From DYHD01 sp037445375 (GTDB lineage Bacteria; Nitrospirota; Thermodesulfovibrionia; Thermodesulfovibrionales; Dissulfurispiraceae): DNA of 16,517 nt. The DNA is taken from positions 1-16,517 of the forward strand of contig JBBIKS010000051.1 of NCBI GenBank assembly GCA_037445375.1. Reading direction: 5' to 3'. The notes below the pieces were generated by a model. The model ran no database searches and was not told the DNA's origin. It saw only the letters and a list, made by a program, of their open reading frames with translations. Shown here one piece after another: positions 7,456 to 13,537 of this stretch. Position numbers and translations under genes: made by a program. Each line of letters opens with the position of its first letter. Within the stretch, counting starts at the first letter, position 1.

Positions 7456-8211
7456 TTAAAAAGGCCAAACCCTATCTACAAATCTTGCAAGCCAGCCGTG
7501 GCTTTGCTTATCCTGAATAATGCCATCTCCAACAAAGAATATCTCCGCACTTGCTACTTTACTGCTTAGAACAGTATTATCAACTGCAACATCCTCAGTT
7601 CTTATCATCCCCCGTAAGACGAGTATCTGCTTTTCATGATTTATGGTTATTTCCTTTCTTGACTCTATTACAAGATTGCCGTTGGGCATAACCTCGACTA
7701 CCTTTGCTGTAATAGTGCCTATTAATTTGCCTTCCCGATTGGTAGCTCCGCTGCCTTGAAAATCGCTCTCCATCGAACCTTTAACCGATGGCGAGAAGGT
7801 ATTGCCCTTACCAAAAATATTTTTAAAATTGAGATTATTAGGAATCCCAAATATCGTATCCACCCCTGCATCAAGTTCAGATTTTCTGCTGGTATTGGTA
7901 TCTGCCTTACCAGAGCCTGCTATAGTTTCAACAACCCTTATAGTTACAAGGTCATTGAGCCTTCTTGCCCTTGTATCCTCATAAAGGCTTGCCCTTTCAA
8001 CCCAAAGGGAGTTTGCAGAAGGCTTGATTGCCTTCTCTTCTTGATATACATACTTAGGAGGGCGCTCAGGCAGCTCAGGAGTCATAGCACAACCAGTTAA
8101 TAGCAGAACAATACTTAGAAAAGATAGCAAGTAATAACTTCTGACAAAAACTTTGCCTTTAGCTGTTTTATCTCGGATATATTCAGAATTCGACCTTAAC
8201 CGTGTTTTCAT
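7456..8211 (-). CDS. flgH: Flagellar L-ring lipoprotein FlgH
   Basis: FlgH is the outer-membrane lipoprotein that forms the L ring. The 251-residue protein has a hydrophobic signal segment (about 26-40) and a lipobox LTGC with Cys41. Conserved blocks follow: SLWVERASLYEDTRARRLND, LVTIRVVETIAGSGKADT, then GTITAKVVEVMPNGNLVIES and ITINHEKQILVLRGMIRTED. The C terminus is HGWLARFVDRVWPF, typical of the family. The start overlaps the end of flgA by 29 nt but has an excellent AGGGGTG eight bases upstream, so I keep it. The N-region before the signal core is unusually long (about 25 residues). Confidence 0.95.
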   Translation of the reverse strand: MKTRLRSNSEYIRDKTAKGKVFVRSYYLLSFLSIVLLLTGCAMTPELPERPPKYVYQEEKAIKPSANSLWVERASLYEDTRARRLNDLVTIRVVETIAGSGKADTNTSRKSELDAGVDTIFGIPNNLNFKNIFGKGNTFSPSVKGSMESDFQGSGATNREGKLIGTITAKVVEVMPNGNLVIESRKEITINHEKQILVLRGMIRTEDVAVDNTVLSSKVASAEIFFVGDGIIQDKQSHGWLARFVDRVWPF

Positions 8212-8848
8212 CTATTAGCACCCCTGATATGACCTTTTTAGAAGCAAGATTAACGACTTTTGCATTACTGCCAACAAAGGCATTCCCTTTAATTTCCCCT
8301 GTTGTTCTGATAGTAAAATTTGGAGATTCAATCACGACGAAGACTACTTGGCCTTTTTTCACAAGTTTCTGCTCATTAAGCATTATATCCGTAACTGGCA
8401 TATTGGCATTTATTGAACGGCTCAACTGTTTTGCAACTGCATTGTCAACCCTGCTTATCGCGCCTCTTGGTATCTTTGTAACATCAAGCAGGGTTAGATA
8501 TACATCTGTCAGTTGAAGGTAATCACCCTTTCTCATAGACTTACTGCTCATTACAACCCATTCATATGCCTTAACATGAGCTGCAACATTAATCTTTTTG
8601 CCGTTTTTAAACTCTATCAAAAAGATTGTTTTGCCGGGCGGCGGCTGTTGTATCAATATTCTTTCTGGAAGCTCAGAAATTTCAGCATTTATTTTCAGCT
8701 CGGATATTTCAATCTCAGTCCATGGAAAATTCTTCTTAAGATAAGACTTCAGTATGCCGTTTAGGTCATAAGTTTCGGCAATACAATGATTAGCAGAGAA
8801 CAAAACGCTGAAGCAAATCATTAAAATCATTAATGATATAGTTTTCAC
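8183..8848 (-). CDS. flgA: Flagellar basal-body P-ring assembly chaperone FlgA
   Basis: FlgA is a periplasmic chaperone needed for P-ring assembly and contains a SAF domain. A signal peptide (VKTISLMILMICFSVLFSAN, read Met at position 1, then HCIAET) precedes about 190 periplasmic residues. The SAF-type part includes MRKGDYLQLTDVYLTLLDVT, IPRGAISRVDNAVAKQLSRS, then VKKGQVVFVVIESPNFTIRT and GEIKGNAFVGSNAKVVNLAS. The frame is open to 8923, which would overlap flgG by 71 nt. I use the GTG at 8846-8848 (221 residues) because it falls four bases beyond the flgG stop, AAGAGA lies upstream, and the signal peptide begins exactly there. The 3' end overlaps flgH by 29 nt. Confidence 0.9.
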   Translation of the reverse strand: MKTISLMILMICFSVLFSANHCIAETYDLNGILKSYLKKNFPWTEIEISELKINAEISELPERILIQQPPPGKTIFLIEFKNGKKINVAAHVKAYEWVVMSSKSMRKGDYLQLTDVYLTLLDVTKIPRGAISRVDNAVAKQLSRSINANMPVTDIMLNEQKLVKKGQVVFVVIESPNFTIRTTGEIKGNAFVGSNAKVVNLASKKVISGVLIDENTVKVEF

Positions 8849-8852
8849 TTGA

Positions 8853-9641
8853 TTATCTCTTAATGTTATTGACAGTCTGGAGCATTTCATCTGAAGCCTG
8901 AACTGCCTTTGAATTAATCTCATAAGCCCGCTGGCTTATAATCATATTCACCATCTCCTGCACAACATTCACATTACTTAGTTCTATGAATCCCTGGTTA
9001 ATTGTGCCTAACCCTTCCGAGGAAGGGTTGCCTGTAGTTGCCTCACCAGATGAATCAGTTGATATAAATAGATTTTTGCCGACTGCCTTTAAGCCGCCGG
9101 GATTTATAAAACGAGCAAGCTCAATCTGACCAATCTCAACTGGCGTGGTGCTTCCAGCCTGTATTACAGATATTTTACCGTCTGAACTGACATTAGTGCT
9201 TAAGGTATTAGCAGGAACGGTTATTCCGGGCTCAATTGGATATCCATCTGAGTTTACTATTCTACCTTCATTGTCAAGCTTAAATGCTCCGGCTCTTGAA
9301 TATGCAACTGTGCCGTCAGGCATAGAAATCTGAAAAAAACCCTCACCTTCTATTACAAAATCAAGAGGGTTGCCGGTATGTACAAAATCCCCTTGATCGA
9401 AAAGTTTCTGAACTGCAACAGGTTTAACACCCAAGCCAATCTGAATACCGGTTGGCACCTGAGCCCCCTCAGCAGAAATTGCGCCCGGACTCTTTATGCT
9501 CTGATAAATCAGCTCCTGAAAGTCTGCTCTGGCTTTTTTATAGCCAACAGTATTAGCATTGGCAAGGTTGTTGGCTATTACATCAATATTAAGCTTTTGT
9601 GCCTCCATGCCCGTAGCCGCTGTGAACAATGACCTTATCAT
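8853..9641 (-). CDS. flgG: Flagellar distal-rod protein FlgG
   Basis: FlgG builds the distal rod that passes through the P and L rings. The 262 residues begin MIRSLFTAATGMEAQKLNID, then VIANNLANANTVGYKKARAD, the diagnostic FlgG N terminus. The middle has the GNPLDFVIEGEGFFQISMPD block and AYSRAGAFKLDNEGRIVNSD. The C terminus (LGTINQGFIELSNVNVVQEM, then VNMIISQRAYEINSKAVQAS) is normal. The ATG follows a GGGAGG ribosome site five bases away and abuts the flgF stop. Length and motifs show no defect. Confidence 0.97.
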   Translation of the reverse strand: MIRSLFTAATGMEAQKLNIDVIANNLANANTVGYKKARADFQELIYQSIKSPGAISAEGAQVPTGIQIGLGVKPVAVQKLFDQGDFVHTGNPLDFVIEGEGFFQISMPDGTVAYSRAGAFKLDNEGRIVNSDGYPIEPGITVPANTLSTNVSSDGKISVIQAGSTTPVEIGQIELARFINPGGLKAVGKNLFISTDSSGEATTGNPSSEGLGTINQGFIELSNVNVVQEMVNMIISQRAYEINSKAVQASDEMLQTVNNIKR

Positions 9642-10349
9642 TTACAACCTCCCTATTTCATTATTTATTTTTCCTGCTGCCTCATCAAAGGTTTGTATTG
9701 CTTTCTGATATGTTTCAAACTCTCTCATTGTCTGGATCATTCTGACCATTTCGCTGATTATGCTTACATTTGAAGTCTCTAAATACCCCTGCTTGACCTC
9801 TGCATTTGCCTTTGTCCCCTGAACATCCGCTTGGAAAATGCTCTCGCCTGCTTTTAAAAGGTTATCATTTTCTTTGAAATCAACTATTTGAATGACATCT
9901 GCTTCGACGCCGTTCACAGAAATCGAGCCTGTTAGGCTTATCTGAATCTTACCCTCGGGCAGCCGAATAGTACCCTTATCACCTAAAACCTTTATCCCAT
10001 TATGCGTAGTTAGATAGCCGTTACTATCCCTTTTTAAATCGCCTCTCCTTGTAAAACGGCTGCCCTCAAGGGCTATAAAACCTTTTCCATCAATAGCAAT
10101 ATCGAGGGGATTGCCTGTCTTAATTAGATTTCCTGCTGAAAAATCGGTTATCAAAGGGGAATGAATGCTCATGACTTTTAAATCTGTTTCTTGACTCATT
10201 AAATCCTGCGGCAGCAAATAATCATTGAAAGAGACCCTGTCCCTCTTATAGCCAGCCGTATCAGCATTTGCAAGATTCTGAGCAATAACATCCATGTGCA
10301 GTTGCCTGAGGACTGCGCCTGACAGAGCTATGTATACCGCTTTATTCAT
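9642..10349 (-). CDS. flgF: Flagellar proximal-rod protein FlgF
   Basis: FlgF is a proximal-rod protein of the hook-basal-body family. The 235 residues start MNKAVYIALSGAVLRQLHMD, then VIAQNLANADTAGYKRDRVS. The core has GNPLDIAIDGKGFIALEGSR and FTRRGDLKRDSNGYLTTHNG. The C terminus (KQGYLETSNVSIISEMVRMI, then QTMREFETYQKAIQTFDEAA) matches FlgF/FlgG. The name FlgF rather than FlgG rests on its position before flgG and its shorter length. It is the first gene of the flagellar operon. Upstream lies a sigma-54-type promoter whose predicted start is one base before the ATG, and no Shine-Dalgarno is visible, so the transcript may be leaderless. Confidence 0.94.
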   Translation of the reverse strand: MNKAVYIALSGAVLRQLHMDVIAQNLANADTAGYKRDRVSFNDYLLPQDLMSQETDLKVMSIHSPLITDFSAGNLIKTGNPLDIAIDGKGFIALEGSRFTRRGDLKRDSNGYLTTHNGIKVLGDKGTIRLPEGKIQISLTGSISVNGVEADVIQIVDFKENDNLLKAGESIFQADVQGTKANAEVKQGYLETSNVSIISEMVRMIQTMREFETYQKAIQTFDEAAGKINNEIGRL

Positions 10350-10376
10350 AAATAAATGAAAGCAAGGTTAATGCCA
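10350..10376 (-). promoter_or_regulatory. Sigma-54-type (-24/-12) promoter before flgF
   Basis: On the minus strand TGGCATTAACCTTGCT (plus 10361-10376) fits the sigma-54 consensus TGGCAC-N5-TTGC with one change. The GG and GC dinucleotides are exactly 12 positions apart, as required. The expected transcription start is about 10350, one base from the flgF ATG. Flagellar middle genes are often controlled by sigma-54, so the assignment fits the context. No enhancer site was recognised. Confidence 0.6.
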
Positions 10377-10385
10377 GATAAAAAA

Positions 10386-10451
10386 AGTGTCAGTATCATT
10401 ATCAGTGGTAGGAGTTCGGTTTTCTTTTCTCTGGCACTAATCACTGACACT
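10386..10451. repeat. Inverted repeat with AGTGTCAGT / ACTGACACT ends
   Basis: A 9-nt perfect arm at 10386-10394 pairs with 10443-10451, with weaker pairing inward. The same end sequence recurs in a second hairpin at 13300-13371 and as a copy at 10582-10590, so it belongs to a small repeat family. It lies just upstream of the flgF promoter. Confidence 0.5.
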
Positions 10452-10454
10452 AAG

Positions 10455-10592
10455 TAGAGTCTGTCCATAAACTATAAAATCCCCCTCACCCTTGCCCTCT
10501 CCCGCAAGGGGAGAGGGTTGTTAAATAAGCCCCTCCCTTGACGGGAGGGGTTGGGGGAGGGTGAATAGTCGTAATTTATAAACTGACACTAA
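10455..10592. repeat. MITE-like element A with imperfect terminal inverted repeats
   Basis: The ends TAGAGTCTGTCCATAAACTA (left) and TAGTGTCAGTTTATAAATTA (right, minus strand) agree at 15 of 20 positions. The core holds two GC-rich hairpins: CCCTCTCCC / GGGAGAGGG with a 5-nt loop (about 10494-10516), and CCCCTCCC / GGGAGGGG with a 5-nt loop (about 10530-10550). The direct repeat ACTGACACTAAGTA flanks the interior at 10443-10456 and 10582-10595. There is no gene inside. This non-coding stretch separates flgF from the HTH protein gene. Confidence 0.55.
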
Positions 10593-10657
10593 GTAAGGGT
10601 TAAAGATGAGATTTAAAAGCGGGAAGAATTTTCCTATCTGGAAAGATTTGCCTGTAA

Positions 10658-11008
10658 TTAATTTTTCTTTAAATTAAGAAAGAGTTCCACCTCTCCGACA
10701 GGGATAGCAAGAAGCTTTGCGACCTCCTCAGTTTTCAACCCTTTATTTTTAAGATAAAGGATTTCATCATACTTGTCAGCCCTTGTCGAAGAAGGAATTT
10801 TAATTGATTCAGCCCGCTGCAGAAGCCTTTCAAGTATTGCTATCTTTTTATCCACTGCTGATTCCAGTTCCATTAAAGCTTTAATCTTCAATTCAATCCT
10901 TTGGATCAATAAGTCAGCAATCTCATTTGCCTCTGCAAGCTGAAATGCCATGAGGTTATTATCTCTATTTTTATTTCTATCTTTGAACTTAATTAATTTA
11001 TCAAGCAC
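10658..11008 (-). CDS. Small coiled-coil protein with C-terminal HTH (DUF2802/DUF6115-like)
   Basis: A 116-residue protein of unknown role, often found beside flagellar genes. Residues about 22-70 are charged, heptad-like helix (AFQLAEANEIADLLIQRIEL and following). Residues about 78-113 read YDEILYLKNKGLKTEEVAKL, then LAIPVGEVELFLNL, the pattern of a short helix-turn-helix ending in G-E-V-E-L-x-L-N-L, as in DUF2802 and SwrB-type proteins. Unlike many relatives there is no N-terminal membrane segment. The start is GTG, with AAGGGTC six bases upstream and only 3 nt after the small upstream gene, so the two are coupled. Recognition rests on the motif, not a search. Confidence 0.75.
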   Translation of the reverse strand: MLDKLIKFKDRNKNRDNNLMAFQLAEANEIADLLIQRIELKIKALMELESAVDKKIAILERLLQRAESIKIPSSTRADKYDEILYLKNKGLKTEEVAKLLAIPVGEVELFLNLKKN

Positions 11009-11011
11009 TTG

Positions 11012-11158
11012 TCAGACCCTTATATCTATCCTTCCTGATTCCTTTTTTTCAGGTTTTTTAGTGTTTTTACGCTTTTTATGCGGCAGCCCCTTTGCAGTCT
11101 CTTCCTTTTTTACTATATATGGGGTTTCAAATACCTTTTTAGTTGGTTCTATTGGCAC
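11012..11158 (-). CDS. Small basic protein of unknown function (48 aa)
   Basis: A 48-residue open frame starts at a GTG (11156-11158) with a strong AAGGAG seven bases upstream. It begins MPIEPTKKVFETPYIVKKEE, has a lysine-rich middle (HKKRKNTKKPEKKE) and ends SGRIDIRV. It lies between an HDOD gene (11 nt after its stop) and the HTH gene (3 nt before its start), so it is embedded in a translationally coupled run. The ribosome site and tight packing argue that it is real. I do not recognise a domain. Small proteins with a basic middle and an I-D-I-x-V end seem to occur near flagellar genes in related bacteria, but that is recollection, not a search. Confidence 0.65.
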   Translation of the reverse strand: MPIEPTKKVFETPYIVKKEETAKGLPHKKRKNTKKPEKKESGRIDIRV

Positions 11159-11169
11159 GAATATACTCC

Positions 11170-12021
11170 TTAATCTTGGTAAGCCATTTTTTCAAGCACA
11201 TACCTTTCTTTAAAGATAGTGATTATTTTATCCAATCCGTCTTCAGATAATTTAAGAATCTCAAGCCATTTTTCGATGCCCAGATCAATTTCGGACATCG
11301 GTTTGATATAACCTACCCCTAACCTTACACAAATAGCATCAGATAATGCTATAGTGCCGCATAATGAAACAGAATAAGGATCGGCATATCCAGTATTTAT
11401 AGAGTCAACACTATGATGTTTAAGAATGACTTCACATAATGTATCAGGAAACCCCCATTTTTCTGCGAGAAAGTAACCCACTTCCGTATGATTAAACCCT
11501 AATATTTCCTGTTCGACATTCATTGAAGACAGCTTTGTTTCATCAACTTTCTTTATAATCTGAATAAATTTATCCGGCAAACTGTTATTTATAGCTACCT
11601 TGCCTACATCATGCAAAAGTCCTGCCACAACAGCTTCCTCCCTTTTGACATGGCTGACTTCTACGCCAACAATTCCGGCAGCAATAGAGACTCCTAAGCT
11701 ATGCTCCCAGAGTTTCTGCTCAACAGATCCGAACCTCTTATATATCCCGCGGGTTGCTGCTGCAAGAACAATTAACCTTGTAACTTTCAATCCAAGTATT
11801 GAGAGAGCCTCTGATAGAGTGTCAATATTTTGTCTAACACCGTAGAAAGATGAGTTGGCAATCTTTAATATTCTTGAAGTCATCGCTTGATCAGCCATAA
11901 TCGTCTTCTGAAGGTCATCAAGCGAGGCATTGGGATTATCTATCAATTGGATAACCCTTGCGGCTACCATAGGAACTGCGGGAAGGTCAATCGCCTTTAA
12001 AATTGTTTCCTTCGAAGTCAT
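11170..12021 (-). CDS. HDOD-domain protein, metal-binding residues apparently complete
   Basis: HDOD proteins are regulators related to HD phosphohydrolases and often link second-messenger signalling with motility. The 283-residue protein is a single HDOD domain: LPAVPMVAARVIQLIDNPNA (13-32), MADQAMTSRILKIANSSFYG (42-61), LSEALSILGLKVTRLIVLAA (69-88), then the HD part. Many HDOD proteins have lost the metal ligands, but here an HD-GYP-like series is present: His107 (WEHSL), His137-Asp138 (LLHDVGK), His178 (FNHTE), His202-His203 (KHHS) and Asp228 (LSDAI). There is no GYP motif. The ATG has a GGGGGGA ribosome site. The gene is followed closely by the small basic protein gene. Confidence 0.88.
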   Translation of the reverse strand: MTSKETILKAIDLPAVPMVAARVIQLIDNPNASLDDLQKTIMADQAMTSRILKIANSSFYGVRQNIDTLSEALSILGLKVTRLIVLAAATRGIYKRFGSVEQKLWEHSLGVSIAAGIVGVEVSHVKREEAVVAGLLHDVGKVAINNSLPDKFIQIIKKVDETKLSSMNVEQEILGFNHTEVGYFLAEKWGFPDTLCEVILKHHSVDSINTGYADPYSVSLCGTIALSDAICVRLGVGYIKPMSEIDLGIEKWLEILKLSEDGLDKIITIFKERYVLEKMAYQD

Positions 12022-12186
12022 AATATTCCCCCCTTTAATGCTGTCATTTCATTGACGGTCCTCGGAGCAAATCCGCATTAACCGCTAATTTACAAATAGG
12101 CATAAAAATAGCTCAGCAGGACAAACGCTATATGTGCGTGTGGATGCGCAGACAGATAACGCCTGTCATTTTAGGAACTAAATTTT
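12022..12186. other. Gap between the two HDOD genes, no gene seen
   Basis: 165 nt. A short GACAG / CTGTC inverted repeat lies at about 12151-12167, and AT-rich sequence precedes the downstream gene. No clear promoter, terminator T-run or known riboswitch was recognised; a GEMM (c-di-GMP) fold was considered and rejected. Confidence 0.4.
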
Positions 12187-13017
12187 TTAAGCGGAAAAAA
12201 ATCTCTGGATATCGGATTTTGCCGAATATAATCTTTCCGCAATGAATCTTCTCTCTTCATCTTTAATTGATAATTCAAGAATTGCTGCACTCAATTCTTC
12301 CGTCCATATACCATCGTCTTCAATCCTTGGACTATATTGTCTCGCAAGCCCTTCTGCGACCGCTAATATAGATACTGCGTGTTTGTATTGTTTGGATTCC
12401 GAAGGAGTATGATGATATCTCACAGAATATATGATCTCTTCCGGCAGTTTTGCCTCTTCCAAAAACCATGCTCCTGCTTCAGCATGTGTGCAGCCAAATT
12501 TTTCCCTTTCGATATCGGACATATCTTCAGTCATTGGTATTTGCGAAAATCCCTTATTATCCATTTTGAAAAATATAATCCTTCCAATATCATGAAGAAG
12601 TCCAGATACAAAGGATTCTTTAGGGCTCGTAATAAATACAACCTCTGATAATGATGCAGCTATGAAGGCAACCTCATAGCTGTGAATCCATAGATTTTTG
12701 ATATTAAATGAGCTTTGAGGTGGAAAAACATTCATAACCGTCATCCCCAAAGCAATAGATTTAAGCCTGTCAAATCCCATCAACATAACTGCATGGCGGA
12801 TGTCTCTGACTTGACCCGAAAGTCCAAAGAGAGGTGAATTTGCAACCTTTAGCACCTTCTCAGCCAAAGCCTGATCGTGCGAGATCATCTCGTATAGATC
12901 ATTGGAACATGATTTATCGGATTTGGCAATAATGAGTATCTTTCTGAACAAAGAAGGCAATGTCGGCAAGTCTTTTAGCCCCTTAATAAATAATCTGACA
13001 CCTTCTGAAGTGATCAA
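12187..13017 (-). CDS. HDOD-domain protein (second copy)
   Basis: A 276-residue HDOD protein of the same architecture as its downstream neighbour but diverged in sequence. It reads LPTLPSLFRKILIIAKSDKS (17-36), MISHDQALAEKVLKVANSPL (44-63), MGFDRLKSIALGMTVMNVFP (80-99), and an HD half with His112 (WIHSY), His142-Asp143 (LLHDIGR), His178 (CTHAE) and His202-His203 (YHHTP). The last ligand position aligned with Asp228 of the neighbour appears to be Glu222 (VAEGL). The start is TTG at 13015-13017 with AAGGGGG about 11 bases before it, slightly far, so the start is less sure. A 165-nt gap separates it from the first HDOD gene. Confidence 0.85.
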   Translation of the reverse strand: MITSEGVRLFIKGLKDLPTLPSLFRKILIIAKSDKSCSNDLYEMISHDQALAEKVLKVANSPLFGLSGQVRDIRHAVMLMGFDRLKSIALGMTVMNVFPPQSSFNIKNLWIHSYEVAFIAASLSEVVFITSPKESFVSGLLHDIGRIIFFKMDNKGFSQIPMTEDMSDIEREKFGCTHAEAGAWFLEEAKLPEEIIYSVRYHHTPSESKQYKHAVSILAVAEGLARQYSPRIEDDGIWTEELSAAILELSIKDEERRFIAERLYSAKSDIQRFFSA

Positions 13018-13299
13018 AATTAAATAGCCCCCTTTATAAAGATTTTAAGAATTAACTAATACGCACATATAATTTCAGAGGTATTTAAAAAATAATATAA
13101 CAGTTTTTTTCATTTCTGCATCTAATTATAAATAAAAAAAATAAATTTTAAAAGCATTTATTAAATCCCTACTAAACTTTTGACTTCTTGTTAGATCATT
13201 GCTTTTTGAATATCTTCCAGATAGCTTAACCCAAAAATGCGTTTAATTCTAAAATAGCTGGCATGGATACCCAAAAAACCTTTGTCCTGAAACACTAAC

Positions 13300-13371
13300 T
13301 CAGTGTCAATGCCGGTGTCAGTGATGAGTAGCAGAGACTATTTTTTTTACTGACATTGGCACTGACACTGA
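13300..13371. repeat. Hairpin repeat, 23-nt arms
   Basis: Arms at 13300-13322 (TCAGTGTCAATGCCGGTGTC then AGT) and 13349-13371 are complementary at 20 of 23 positions, with a 26-nt loop ending in eight T. The arm ends share AGTGTCAGT-type sequence with the repeat near 10386-10451. On the plus strand ACTGACACTAA follows at 13367-13377, as at 10443 and 10582. Confidence 0.65.
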
Positions 13372-13496
13372 CACTAAATCATGCCTGCTATATAAAAATC
13401 TAATTGCAATTTTTTGGTTTAATGATGGGGGCAGCTCAAGGGCTGCGAATCAGAACAATATCTCATCTATGTTCTCAAAATTATTTTGAATTGCAT

Positions 13497-13526
13497 AAAA
13501 ATAGGGTGGGACTGAAAACCCGCCCT
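13497..13526 (-). terminator. Rho-independent terminator after the nitrite reductase gene
   Basis: On the minus strand, AGGGCGGG and CCCACCCT form an 8-bp stem with one C-A mismatch and an 8-nt loop, followed by ATTTTT. It begins 11 nt after the stop codon of the cytochrome gene. Confidence 0.75.
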
Positions 13527-13537
13527 GAATGTTTGAA

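Larger units (their letters stand above)
13018..13537. other. Long non-coding gap, mostly AT-rich
   Basis: About 520 nt between the nitrite reductase gene and the HDOD gene. It holds the cytochrome terminator (13497-13526), a hairpin repeat (13300-13371) and AT-rich sequence at about 13060-13180 with poly-A/T tracts that could hold the HDOD promoter. No convincing -35/-10 pair and no gene were seen. Confidence 0.5.

Noticed and set aside
8849..8923. Longer start for flgA
   Set aside because: It would overlap flgG by 71 nt and put 25 extra residues before a normal signal peptide; the GTG at 8848 fits better.
10455..10592. CRISPR-like array
   Set aside because: The repeats are paired hairpins of different sequence, not regularly spaced direct repeats with unique spacers.
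12022..12186. Possible cyclic-di-GMP (GEMM) riboswitch before the HDOD gene
   Set aside because: A CACGCAC string is present, but the GGGCAAACC core and the paired P2/P3 elements are absent.
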